A program made the position numbers and the translations under genes. Shown here piece by piece: positions 47,730-54,829 of a DNA stretch of 64,000 nucleotides; position 1 is the first letter of the stretch; every line of letters begins with the position of its first letter. The DNA is from CAYMEK01 sp964389305 (lineage in GTDB: Bacteria; Spirochaetota; Spirochaetia; SZUA-6; DRHE01): positions 124,001-188,000 of the forward strand of contig CAYMEK010000001.1 of assembly GCA_964389305.1 (NCBI GenBank). The letters are read 5' to 3'. The notes below the pieces were generated by a model. The model did no database searches and was not told where the DNA came from. It was given only the letters and a program-made list of their open reading frames with translations.

Positions 47730-49778
47730 TTGAAGCGAATAGTCTCTGCGTTCTCATACTTCCTGGCGGTTCTCCTGACCGTGCTGGGCGCCGCGGTATT
47801 GCTTTCGCTGCTGCGGAGTATGGAGGCTCAGCAAGGCATCCTGAGTCTGCCCGGGCAGTTCCTGTTTTCAACCTTTCTCTGGGCTTCGTTCTTTGTGCCC
47901 GTGTATCTGATTGTGCTGGCCCTGTTTCTCCTCTCGAGACGGCTATCCGCCAGGAGCCTGGTAATCCTCAACCTCTTTCTCCTTCCCTTCCTCACCGCCA
48001 GTGTCCTACACAAGGTAGTGTTGTACGGCCAGATCCCCGCCTCCTATCTGCCGGAGTTGATGGTCAACACCTTCGGCAGGAGCTTGTCTGCAATCTTCCT
48101 GTTCCTCATCATCCTTTTCGAGATCTTCCTCATCTTCACTCTTCGGGGCCTGCTGAGGCCGAAAGGCGGGCCTCCTGAACCGGCTGAATCGGCGCAGCGG
48201 GAGCCGGCGAACGAACAGCCCGTTGCGGGAGAAAGGGCTGGGCCGAACGTCGAAATCAGAGATAGAGTCCTGGCCCGGCAGAAGGTGAGTCCGCGCCAGG
48301 AAGGGGCGGGCAGCAGCCCGGGCTCTGCGGCACAGGACGGCGACCGGTCTGCGGGCTCACCCGTCAGGGGAGTGTATTCCTTTCCTATCAAGGGGTTGCT
48401 CAAGGATTATCCGGACGGCGAGTACTGGGAGATCGACGCCGAAACCCGCCGCTCCGCCGGAGTTTTAATGGAAACTCTCGAGGAGTTCAAAATTTCGGCG
48501 GAGGTTACGGGGATCCGCAAGGGCCCGGTCATTACCATGTTTGAGATCCTTCCCTCCCCCGGAGTGAAGATCTCCCGGATCGTCAACCTGGCCGACAACA
48601 TCGCCCTGCGGTTGGCGGCCTCCCGGGTCAGGATCGTGGCCCCCATCCCCGGCAAGCATGCCGTGGGCATCGAGGTTCCCAACAAGAGGCGGGCTATCGT
48701 GAGCTTCAAGGAGATGGTCAGCATCCGGGAGTTTCAGGACACTAGGATGGAGATCCCAGTGGCGTTGGGCAAAGATATCTCGGGGGAAGCCCAGGTCGTG
48801 GACCTTACCCAGACACCCCACCTGCTTATCGCCGGCGCCACGGGAAGCGGAAAGTCGGTCTGCGTCAACTCGATCATCTGCTCGGTTCTCTACAAGAAGT
48901 CCCCGGAAGAGGTCCGCATCCTGCTCATCGACCCCAAGATCGTCGAGCTCAAGGCCTACAACGACATCCCCCATCTGCTCACCCCCGTGGTCACCGAGCC
49001 GAAGAGGGCTTTCCAGGCGTTGCAGTACTGCATCGACGAGATGGAGCGCCGCTACTCCATGCTGGACTATACCGGGGCCCGGGACGTCCGCTCGTACAAC
49101 CAGAAAGCGGCCAGGCAGAAGCTGACCATCAAGAAGCTTCCTTACTGGCTGATCTTGATCGACGAGTTCGCCGACCTGATGGCCACCACGGGCAAGGAGA
49201 TGGAGGCGGTGCTGGCCCGGCTGGCGGCCATGGCCCGCGCGGTAGGGATCCATCTGGTGCTGGCAACCCAGAGGCCCTCGATAGACGTCATCACCGGCCT
49301 GATCAAGGCCAATATCCCCTCCCGCATCGCCTTCATGGTAGCCAGCAAGTTCGATTCCCGCATCATCATCGATTCGGTGGGAGCCGAGAAGCTGCTCGGC
49401 CAGGGCGATATGCTCTTCACTCCGGCCTGGGACCCCGTTCCGGTGCGCATCCAGGGGACCTACCTCTCCGAAGAGGAGGTGGAGGCGATCACCGATCATG
49501 CGCGCACTCTGGGAGAGCCGGAATACCTGGATGAGGAGATGTTTTTCGAGGAGGACGAAGAAGAGTACATCGGTTCTGGCTCTGAGGATCCGCTCATGGA
49601 CAAGGCTATAGAGATCGTGCTGGCCGCCGGCAAAGCCTCGGCTTCCTACCTGCAGCGCCGACTGAAAGTCGGTTACAACCGGGCGGCCCGGATGGTGGAA
49701 GAGATGGAGCGCCTGGGCATCGTGGGTCCCGCCCAGGGCAGCAAGCCCCGCGACATCATCCACGCCCCCGAACGCTGA
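47730..49778 (+). CDS. ftsK: DNA translocase FtsK/SpoIIIE family
   Basis: 682 residues, shorter than E. coli FtsK because the linker is short. TTG start with GGGGGAAG before it. N-terminal membrane part of about four helices (residues 5-150), then a charged linker (150-215). The motor domain has IAGATGSGKSVCVNSIICS (Walker A near 369), LLIDPKIVELKAYN, WLILIDEFADLMATTGKEME (Walker B), LATQRPSIDVITGLIKANIPSRIAF and LLGQGDMLF. The C-terminal winged-helix gamma domain (KAIEIVLAAGKASASYLQRRLKVGYNRAARMVEEM) reads KOPS-type sites. It pumps chromosome ends through the septum at division. All motifs are intact. Confidence 0.95.
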   Translation: MKRIVSAFSYFLAVLLTVLGAAVLLSLLRSMEAQQGILSLPGQFLFSTFLWASFFVPVYLIVLALFLLSRRLSARSLVILNLFLLPFLTASVLHKVVLYGQIPASYLPELMVNTFGRSLSAIFLFLIILFEIFLIFTLRGLLRPKGGPPEPAESAQREPANEQPVAGERAGPNVEIRDRVLARQKVSPRQEGAGSSPGSAAQDGDRSAGSPVRGVYSFPIKGLLKDYPDGEYWEIDAETRRSAGVLMETLEEFKISAEVTGIRKGPVITMFEILPSPGVKISRIVNLADNIALRLAASRVRIVAPIPGKHAVGIEVPNKRRAIVSFKEMVSIREFQDTRMEIPVALGKDISGEAQVVDLTQTPHLLIAGATGSGKSVCVNSIICSVLYKKSPEEVRILLIDPKIVELKAYNDIPHLLTPVVTEPKRAFQALQYCIDEMERRYSMLDYTGARDVRSYNQKAARQKLTIKKLPYWLILIDEFADLMATTGKEMEAVLARLAAMARAVGIHLVLATQRPSIDVITGLIKANIPSRIAFMVASKFDSRIIIDSVGAEKLLGQGDMLFTPAWDPVPVRIQGTYLSEEEVEAITDHARTLGEPEYLDEEMFFEEDEEEYIGSGSEDPLMDKAIEIVLAAGKASASYLQRRLKVGYNRAARMVEEMERLGIVGPAQGSKPRDIIHAPER

Positions 49779-49797
49779 GCGAAAGCCAGCATCCTGT

Positions 49798-50838
49798 TCA
49801 CAGTATCCCAACCTGGAACAACCCCAGTACAATGGTGACAGCTATGGCCAGCAGGGTGGCTCTGCCGAGCCAGCGGTGTACGGCCCGGACCTTCTTGGCC
49901 CTCTTGGGGTGTTTGCGGATCTTCAGCATGAAGTGACCCAGAAACGGGGAGATAATCATCAGGACGATCGTAGCTAAACCCGACACGGAGTGGAGCACGC
50001 GCAGATGAACGCCGGTGGTCCGGGAGATCATGTACCCGGCGACCACCACGCCGGCCACGCCGAGCGCGCTCCCTGCTATCCCGATCCGGCGGTGAGCTTT
50101 GAGCCACCACCTTCGGCGCTTGAAATAGCGGGGAAAGAGCATGCCCACGAACAGCAGCACAAACGAGCTCGCCATCAACAGCGCGTGTACGGGAACCAGC
50201 AGGCTGTGCAACGTCCCTCTTGGTTGCGGATCGGCGGCCCGGGCCTGCGCGGCGTTCGCATCGCTGCTCAGTGTGCCGCTTCCTCTACGGATGTGTTGTT
50301 GTTGAACGTCGTCGGAATTGCCGTAAGCCCAGATGATGGCGATCTGCTTATCTGCGCTGAGCGGCTTGTCGTAGGGATCGCCGCTCGCCAGCGGCCGGCT
50401 GAACTCGAAGGTGGTAAAGCTCCCCTCTTGCTTTCCTGCAAAAGAAAGAATGTTCTGTTCTCCCCCCAGCTCGTCATCCGGCGGGTGGGGGCCGAAAAGG
50501 CCCGTGGAGTAGCAGTCCAGGGCCTCGACTCTGCCGTCTGCGTCCACCGAACCGAAGACCATGTCGGCTTCGGCCATGACCTCTCGCGGGTCGACGCCCA
50601 AAGCCACCCAACCGCCCGTACGGGCTTGGATGCCGAAGAAAGCCGTATCTTGCTCCAGAGACCAGTACAGCACATAGCCGCCGGCGTCGAAGGAGAGCCG
50701 ATTGGTATACTCCCCATCAGCGATATCACCATCTATATCGGCGGAGGATACGGTTAAAACGCCCCCCAGGGATAGAACCGCGGCTGCCGCTGCCCGCCGC
50801 CATCCCGCCCGGAAATGCTTTTCTCCTGTGGGAATCAT
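49798..50838 (-). CDS. DOMON domain-cytochrome b561 membrane protein
   Basis: 346 residues. Signal peptide to about residue 33 (RRAAAAAVLSLGGVLTVSSA). The DOMON domain at about 35-170 has YVLYWSLEQDTAFFGIQARTGGWVALGVDP, a pattern seen in extracytoplasmic heme- or sugar-binding DOMON domains. From about residue 208 come five hydrophobic helices with His residues: LHSLLVPVHALLMASSF, LKAHRRIGIAG, VHLRVLHSVSGLATIV, HFMLK and VHRWLGRATLL. They match the heme-ligating layout of b561-type proteins. Such proteins pass electrons across the membrane to or from periplasmic donors. It stands alone, convergent with ftsK. The redox partner is unknown; the heme ligands are inferred from position. Confidence 0.78.
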   Translation of the reverse strand: MIPTGEKHFRAGWRRAAAAAVLSLGGVLTVSSADIDGDIADGEYTNRLSFDAGGYVLYWSLEQDTAFFGIQARTGGWVALGVDPREVMAEADMVFGSVDADGRVEALDCYSTGLFGPHPPDDELGGEQNILSFAGKQEGSFTTFEFSRPLASGDPYDKPLSADKQIAIIWAYGNSDDVQQQHIRRGSGTLSSDANAAQARAADPQPRGTLHSLLVPVHALLMASSFVLLFVGMLFPRYFKRRRWWLKAHRRIGIAGSALGVAGVVVAGYMISRTTGVHLRVLHSVSGLATIVLMIISPFLGHFMLKIRKHPKRAKKVRAVHRWLGRATLLAIAVTIVLGLFQVGIL

Positions 50839-50887
50839 GCAGGTAGCATATACCGCTTTATTCTTTCGTGTAAACGGCTTTTGGGAA

Positions 50888-50961
50888 TGGGCCCACAGGG
50901 ATTTGAACCCCGGACCAACGGATTATGAGTCCGCCGCTCTAACCAACTGAGCTATGGGCCC
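50888..50961 (-). tRNA. tRNA with anticodon CAU (Met elongator or Ile2)
   Basis: 74 bases. The acceptor stem GGGCCCA pairs with TGGGCCC, discriminator A, no encoded CCA. D-arm GCTC/GAGC, anticodon stem GCGGA/TCCGT around loop CTCATAA (CAU), and T-arm with TTCAAAT loop all pair. It is not initiator tRNA, since the first pair is G-C. C4-G69 and C5-G68 in the acceptor and the GACTCATAATC/TTGGTC segments resemble E. coli tRNA-Ile2, whose CAU is changed to lysidine by TilS. Elongator Met cannot be excluded. Confidence 0.93.
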
Positions 50962-51069
50962 CGATGACCTCCACAGCCAGCAGGCTGCGAAAGCTATAAG
51001 TAAAAAGAACAAAAACGGCCGCCTCTGTCAAGATGGACCTGCAGATGCCGGAGGGGAGCCGCAGGGCAT

Positions 51070-51097
51070 AAAAAAACCCGGTCCGCCGAGACCGGGC
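51070..51097 (-). terminator. Intrinsic terminator after the ferredoxin gene
   Basis: On the minus strand CCCGGTC (51096-51090) and GACCGGG (51083-51077) form a perfect 7-bp stem with a 6-base loop, followed by seven T (51076-51070). It lies 58 bases after the ferredoxin stop, ahead of the tRNA gene. Confidence 0.9.
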
Positions 51098-51154
51098 TTA
51101 GGATTCGCCACAACGTACCGAAATACAGGGCCAGTCTGCGGCTTCCCCGGTGCG

Positions 51155-51340
51155 CTATTCGACGATAATGGCTTCCGCGGGGCAGTCGTCAGCTGCTTCT
51201 CGTACAGCACCTTCCAGGTTGGCGGGAACCTCGGAACTAATTACCTCGGCGATATCGTCGCCCATCTTGAATACGTCGGGAACGCTGTCGGAACACAGCC
51301 CGCATCCCGTGCACAGATCAGCATCAATCCGTACCTTCAT
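51155..51340 (-). CDS. Single-cluster [4Fe-4S] (or [3Fe-4S]) ferredoxin
   Basis: 61 residues. CTGCGLC near the N-terminus (Cys10, Cys13, Cys16) and a late CP (DDCPAEAIIVE) give four Cys for one cluster. The body is acidic, as in small Fer4_13-type ferredoxins of Thermotoga and treponemes. It is a soluble electron carrier and could serve many oxidoreductases. AAAGGAG precedes the ATG by seven bases. It is monocistronic with its own terminator. Redox partners in this window, such as the xanthine-dehydrogenase-like pair without a FAD subunit, are possible but unproven. Confidence 0.9.
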   Translation of the reverse strand: MKVRIDADLCTGCGLCSDSVPDVFKMGDDIAEVISSEVPANLEGAVREAADDCPAEAIIVE

Positions 51341-51477
51341 GTAAGAAACTCCTTTGAAAATGGTTTAGTTCGTCCGAAGCGTAATATAAACCGGGAATTC
51401 CTTCAAGAGTCCGAACCAGGTGGACTCTTTAGTCCTTTGGAAGAAGGGATTTTTCTTGCTCGTCCAGTTGACAGAAT

Positions 51478-51505
51478 CCCACAATTGGTTATCTTTTGTG
51501 GAAGT
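51478..51505 (+). promoter_or_regulatory. Promoter of the small membrane protein gene and perhaps rplM
   Basis: TTGACA (51478-51483), 16-base spacer, TATCTT (51500-51505). The start would lie about 25 bases before the ATG at 51536, with GGAGGA as ribosome binding site. Region 51341-51477 otherwise holds only the ferredoxin leader and nothing recognisable. Confidence 0.6.
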
Positions 51506-51535
51506 ATTTAAGCTCTATAGGCTGGAGGATCTCAA

Positions 51536-51790
51536 ATGATAGCCCTTTTGATCGGAATTCTGTTGATTCTATTCGCAGTTTACTCCGTGCTCCCCTTTTC
51601 CTGGTCGCTTAACTGGTGGTCCGACGTAATCCAGTTTCTCAAGGGCGGCATTCCCCTGATCGCCGTGTTCATCGGATTGATTTCGTTTTTCGTCGGCGTG
51701 GCGGATATAAAGGACAAGATTGAAAGCAAGAAAGAAGAAGAAGAGGAAGAAGAAGAGGAAGAAGAAGAGGAGGAAGAGCAGCAGGATTGA
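51536..51790 (+). CDS. Small two-helix membrane protein with poly-Glu tail
   Basis: 84 residues. Helix 1 is MIALLIGILLILFAVYSVL and helix 2 is GGIPLIAVFIGLISFFVGV. After a short basic segment (DIKDKIESKKE) the protein ends in a run of about 15 Glu followed by QQD. The run is encoded by mixed GAA/GAG codons, so it is not a simple single-codon repeat. Helices 1 and 2 with both ends cytoplasmic would place the acidic tail inside. Good GGAGGA before the ATG. Unknown family; it lies just upstream of the L13-S9 operon. Its coding status is supported by promoter, ribosome binding site and hydropathy. Confidence 0.75.
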   Translation: MIALLIGILLILFAVYSVLPFSWSLNWWSDVIQFLKGGIPLIAVFIGLISFFVGVADIKDKIESKKEEEEEEEEEEEEEEEQQD

Positions 51791-51815
51791 CAAAGTGCAT
51801 GATCTGTGCAAGTAT
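51787..51815 (+). promoter_or_regulatory. Possible promoter of rplM-rpsI
   Basis: TTGACA (51787-51792), overlapping the stop of the small membrane gene, 17-base spacer, AAGTAT (51810-51815). The -10 element is weak. Read-through from the promoter at 51478 is also possible. Confidence 0.35.
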
Positions 51816-51853
51816 TGCCCCTTGCTCGAGGCTGGATAGAGGATAGTTTGACG

Positions 51854-52282
51854 ATGAAGACCATATTCGTGAAACCTAAAGATATAGAACGCAAGTGGTG
51901 GCTGGTCGATGCCGAGAACCAGGTCTTGGGTCGGCTCGCCAGCAGAATCGTGAATGTATTGAGAGGAAAACACAAGCCGGTCTACTCCCCGCATATGGAG
52001 ACGGGGGACTATGTGATTGTGGTGAACGCCGGGAAGGTAAAGATAACCGGCAATAAGAGGCGGGACAAGACCTACCGCCGTCATTCGGGCTATCCCGGGG
52101 GCTTGAAAGCGGAAACGCTGGATAAGGTGATGGCGAGAAAGCCTACCTTCCCTCTTGAGCACGCTATCAAAGGGATGCTCCCCAAGGGCAGGATGGGTCG
52201 CAAGCTGTTCGGGAATGTTAAGATCTACGCTGGAGCTGCCCATCCGCACGCGGCTCAGAAACCCGAGAAGATCGAGTTCTAG
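51854..52282 (+). CDS. rplM: 50S ribosomal protein L13
   Basis: 142 residues from the ATG before KTIFVKPKDIERKWWLVDA, the standard L13 start; a 16-codon upstream extension is rejected. NQVLGRLAS, NVLRGKHKPVYSPHMETGDYVIVVNA, KVKITGNKRRDKTYRRHSGYPGG and MLPKGRMGRKLFGNVKIYAG are all conserved L13 segments. It assembles early into the large subunit. It is followed after 10 bases by rpsI, the usual L13-S9 operon. Confidence 0.97.
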   Translation: MKTIFVKPKDIERKWWLVDAENQVLGRLASRIVNVLRGKHKPVYSPHMETGDYVIVVNAGKVKITGNKRRDKTYRRHSGYPGGLKAETLDKVMARKPTFPLEHAIKGMLPKGRMGRKLFGNVKIYAGAAHPHAAQKPEKIEF

Positions 52283-52292
52283 GAGGAGAGTT

Positions 52293-52685
52293 TTGGCAAA
52301 GACGTTAGCCTACGGAACGGGACGAAGAAAGACGTCGGTTGCCCGGGTGTTCCTGCGGGAGGGCAGCGGGAAAATCACAGTAAACAGGAAAATGGCCGAG
52401 GAGTACTTTCCCACTATTCTCCTGGCCGAGAACATAAGAAAGGGATTGGAGGTTACCGACTGCCTATCCCGCTTCGATGTTCTCATCACTGTTTCCGGCG
52501 GGGGCGTAGCGGGTCAGTCGGATGCCTGCAAACTTGGTATAGCCAGGGCTTTACAGGCTCATGACGAATCGAACCGATCGGTTCTAAGGGCCAATGGGCT
52601 GCTCACCCGAGACAGCCGCATGGTCGAACGAAAAAAATATGGCCAGAGAGGTGCGCGGAGAAGGTTCCAGTTCTCCAAGCGCTAA
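52293..52685 (+). CDS. rpsI: 30S ribosomal protein S9
   Basis: 130 residues from a TTG start with AGGAGGAG eight bases upstream; the longer open frame lies inside rplM and is rejected. YGTGRRKTSVARVFLREGSG, ITVNRKMAEEYF, TVSGGGVAGQSDACKLGIARAL, LLTRDSRMVERKKYGQRGARRRFQFSKR is the full S9 pattern, ending in the SKR tail that reaches the P-site tRNA. The 3' end overlaps the recX start by 47 bases. Confidence 0.97.
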   Translation: MAKTLAYGTGRRKTSVARVFLREGSGKITVNRKMAEEYFPTILLAENIRKGLEVTDCLSRFDVLITVSGGGVAGQSDACKLGIARALQAHDESNRSVLRANGLLTRDSRMVERKKYGQRGARRRFQFSKR

Positions 52686-53334
52686 TCTGTCTCTTATCCG
52701 GGCTACCAGGACAGGAGCCGGCGGGGAGCGTATCCAGCTCGAGCTCTCCGACGGTTCCTGTTTTTTTGTCTCCGAGGCGGAGCTTCGCGAGCAGGGGTTC
52801 TCCCCGGTAGAGCTGATCCCCGGTCTCGAGCTTTCACGAGAAGCGGCCGGCCGTCTCGAAGAGAGTGCCCGCCGGAGGACGGTTCGTGAGAAAGCTCTGA
52901 GCCTCCTGGCTCGGGCGCCCCATACGGTCCGGTCTCTGAAGTTGAAGCTGCTTAAACGAGGCTGCGAGCCCCGGGCCGTCGAGGAGGCCCTGGACTGGCT
53001 CGCCGTCAGAGGGTATTTGGATGACTGGAGCTTCAGCCTGCAGTGGCTCGAGAGCCGCCTGCAGCGCCGTCCCGAAGGTAGAGCGCTGCTGGTGTCCGGG
53101 CTTATCCGCCGGGGAGTGGCCAGGGAAACAGCCGAGGCGGCCGTCCACCGGCTTGTCGATGCGGAGGCCGAGAGGCAGTGCGCCCGCAGGGCGCTGGACA
53201 AGCTGGGCAGGCAAAGCGGGATTTCCCGGGAGAGGCTGATGAAGAAACTGAAAGCCAGGGGCTTCGCCCTGCCCTTGATCCGGCAGACGCTGGCGGAGTG
53301 GCGGGATGATGAAAGGGGAAATTCGCAGGCCTAG
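52639..53334 (+). CDS. recX: RecX-family regulator of RecA
   Basis: 231 residues from the ATG inside the 3' end of rpsI. Three-helix repeats of the RecX type are visible: REKALSLLARAPHTVRSLKLKLLKRGCEPRAVEEALDWLAVRGYLDD, then FSLQWLESRLQRRPEGRALLVSGLIRRGVARETAEAAV, then RRALDKLGRQSGISRERLMKKLKARGFALPLIRQTL. The N-terminal 80 residues are a beta-type extension common in longer RecX proteins. RecX binds RecA filaments and limits recombination and SOS activity. recA is not in the window. The overlap with a ribosomal gene ties its expression to growth, an unusual partner for recX. Confidence 0.85.
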   Translation: MAREVRGEGSSSPSANLSLIRATRTGAGGERIQLELSDGSCFFVSEAELREQGFSPVELIPGLELSREAAGRLEESARRRTVREKALSLLARAPHTVRSLKLKLLKRGCEPRAVEEALDWLAVRGYLDDWSFSLQWLESRLQRRPEGRALLVSGLIRRGVARETAEAAVHRLVDAEAERQCARRALDKLGRQSGISRERLMKKLKARGFALPLIRQTLAEWRDDERGNSQA

Positions 53335-53357
53335 CGGGGGCGGCCCGGTAAGCCTGC

Positions 53358-54023
53358 CTAGCGGGCGAGTCGATCAACCGGTTTTATCGTGATGCCATAG
53401 CTTCTCTCGATTACATACCTGGACAGGTCGAGAACCTGCCGAACATTTCCCCGGTCGATAATGCTGGAGTCCGATGTTGCCACTATACCGTCGAATGATT
53501 TCAGGGGATAATCGGCAGAAGGATAGACGGCCACGGAGTACGGAACCCTTAGAAGGTCGGACAGCCGCCCGCGCAGGGTGTCGGCCATGTGTCCGGAAAA
53601 GGCGATAGGGGAATCGAGAAACAGCGCCACCCGGAGCGGCCGCAGCTCGTCGATCGTAATCAGTATCTTTTCGATCGCCTGGTCGGTTACCTTGCCGGGT
53701 CGGTAGCTGCCGTGGATGCCCGAAGAATCTCTGACCAGACCGTCGTCGGAAATAAACACGGGAAATCCCTTGAGGTAGCTCTCCACGGTGATGAGGACGT
53801 TGTACCAGTCGACGCCCAAACTGCGGCCGTTCACATCCAAAACCGCAACCAGCTTGTTCTGGCGTTTTTCACAGTCGGCTGCGGAGAACACCGCCCGGAA
53901 CAGGCAGTTGCGCTCCATCCCGCTCAAGCGATATCTATCGCTGACCAGCTTGAGGGCGGCTTTGTCGGGGTAACCCCGGTTCTTCAAGTAGCGGAAATCT
54001 GCAAGGGCTTGCTCAAAACTCAT
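53358..54023 (-). CDS. DUF434/DUF5616 protein
   Basis: 221 residues. The N-terminal 55 residues (ALADFRYLKNRGYPDKAALKLVSDRYRLSGMERNCLFRAVFS) match the DUF434 pattern. The rest looks like the DUF5616 alpha/beta domain: VAVLDVNGRSLGVDWYNVLITVESYLKG, FISDDGLVRDSSGIHGSYR, VALFLDSPIAFSG, and FDGIVATSDSSIID. The conserved acidic residues (DVNG, SDDG, DSP, TSDS) resemble a PIN/NYN-like nuclease fold, so an RNase activity is conceivable but not shown. The protein is cytoplasmic and stands as a single gene convergent with recX. Confidence 0.75.
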   Translation of the reverse strand: MSFEQALADFRYLKNRGYPDKAALKLVSDRYRLSGMERNCLFRAVFSAADCEKRQNKLVAVLDVNGRSLGVDWYNVLITVESYLKGFPVFISDDGLVRDSSGIHGSYRPGKVTDQAIEKILITIDELRPLRVALFLDSPIAFSGHMADTLRGRLSDLLRVPYSVAVYPSADYPLKSFDGIVATSDSSIIDRGNVRQVLDLSRYVIERSYGITIKPVDRLAR

Positions 54024-54029
54024 GGACCG

Positions 54030-54057
54030 TTGACCTGGGGGTGAAAAGTAATATATG
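54030..54057 (+). promoter_or_regulatory. Promoter of the single-domain response regulator
   Basis: TTGACC (54030-54035), 16-base spacer, TATATG (54052-54057). The start would be about 25 bases before the ATG at 54090, with AAAGGAAAG as ribosome binding site. Confidence 0.55.
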
Positions 54058-54089
54058 GTAGCAGCAACGAGGCGAAAAGGAAAGCTGGA

Positions 54090-54479
54090 ATGGAGCAGAA
54101 CGAGCGCAACTGTATCCTGATTGTTGAAGATGAGGATTCGATCCGTCTTACCTTGAGGGATTATCTGAAAAACAAGGGTTACGAAGTCGTGGTCGCTTCT
54201 GACGGGGTGGGAGCGATTAAACAGCTCCTCGATAACCGGGTGGGAGTGATCGTTTCGGACTATCGCATGGACATTCTGGGCGGGGACTACTGGATCCGAT
54301 TCTTGAGGGAATACTGCACGGATAAGAAAATCATTATCACCAGCGGCTTCCTGAAGCCGGAGTTTCCCATAACCTTTCCAGTTCTGTACAAGCCCTTCGA
54401 TTACTCCGAGCTGGAGCGGATGGTCGCCACCGCCCTGGCTGAGCTGGAGCAGGGCGATGCCCGGCAGGGAGACGTCTAG
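54090..54479 (+). CDS. Single-domain response regulator (CheY-like receiver)
   Basis: 129 residues, a receiver only. ILIVEDEDSIRLTL (acidic pocket), VIVSDYRMDILGG with the phospho-acceptor Asp, IIITSG (Thr/Ser switch) and YKPFDY (conserved Lys). There is no output domain, so it must act by protein contact, for example in a phosphorelay or on another enzyme. No histidine kinase is adjacent. The 3' end overlaps the acylphosphatase gene by 23 bases, so the pair is coupled. A chemotaxis CheY is possible but the genomic context does not support it. Confidence 0.88.
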   Translation: MEQNERNCILIVEDEDSIRLTLRDYLKNKGYEVVVASDGVGAIKQLLDNRVGVIVSDYRMDILGGDYWIRFLREYCTDKKIIITSGFLKPEFPITFPVLYKPFDYSELERMVATALAELEQGDARQGDV

Positions 54480-54750
54480 GCGGTCCCTTCACGCCCGGGT
54501 CGAGGGTATGGTCCAGGGGGTGGGTTTCCGCTATTCCACTGTACGGCAAGGCCGGAGGCTCGAACTGGGGGGATATGTGCGTAATCTTCCCAATGGCATG
54601 GTGGAGGTAGTGGCCGAGGGAGAGCTGGATCGACTGCAGCAGCTCGAACGCTGGCTGCACCGTGGTCCTCCAGGAGCCTATGTACGGAGGGTGGAAAGTC
54701 ACTACTCACCCTACCAGGGAGTGTACCGATCTTTCAGCGTCGAGTTCTAG
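54457..54750 (+). CDS. acyP: Acylphosphatase
   Basis: 97 residues. The signature VEGMVQGVGFRYST holds the catalytic Arg, and LGGYVRNLPNGMVEVVAEG holds the catalytic Asn. Length and ferredoxin-like fold pattern match acylphosphatases. It hydrolyses acyl phosphates such as 1,3-bisphosphoglycerate or carbamoyl phosphate. It could in principle act on an acyl-phosphate or phospho-Asp linkage, which makes its overlap with the receiver gene noteworthy. Convergent with enolase. Confidence 0.9.
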   Translation: MPGRETSRRSLHARVEGMVQGVGFRYSTVRQGRRLELGGYVRNLPNGMVEVVAEGELDRLQQLERWLHRGPPGAYVRRVESHYSPYQGVYRSFSVEF

Positions 54751-54829
54751 CCTGCCGGGAACCCTTACCGTCGCTCGCTTCCCTGCCGAGGCGTGGCGTC
54801 AGCCGTTTCTTCGCACTCCCTTTCTGCGC

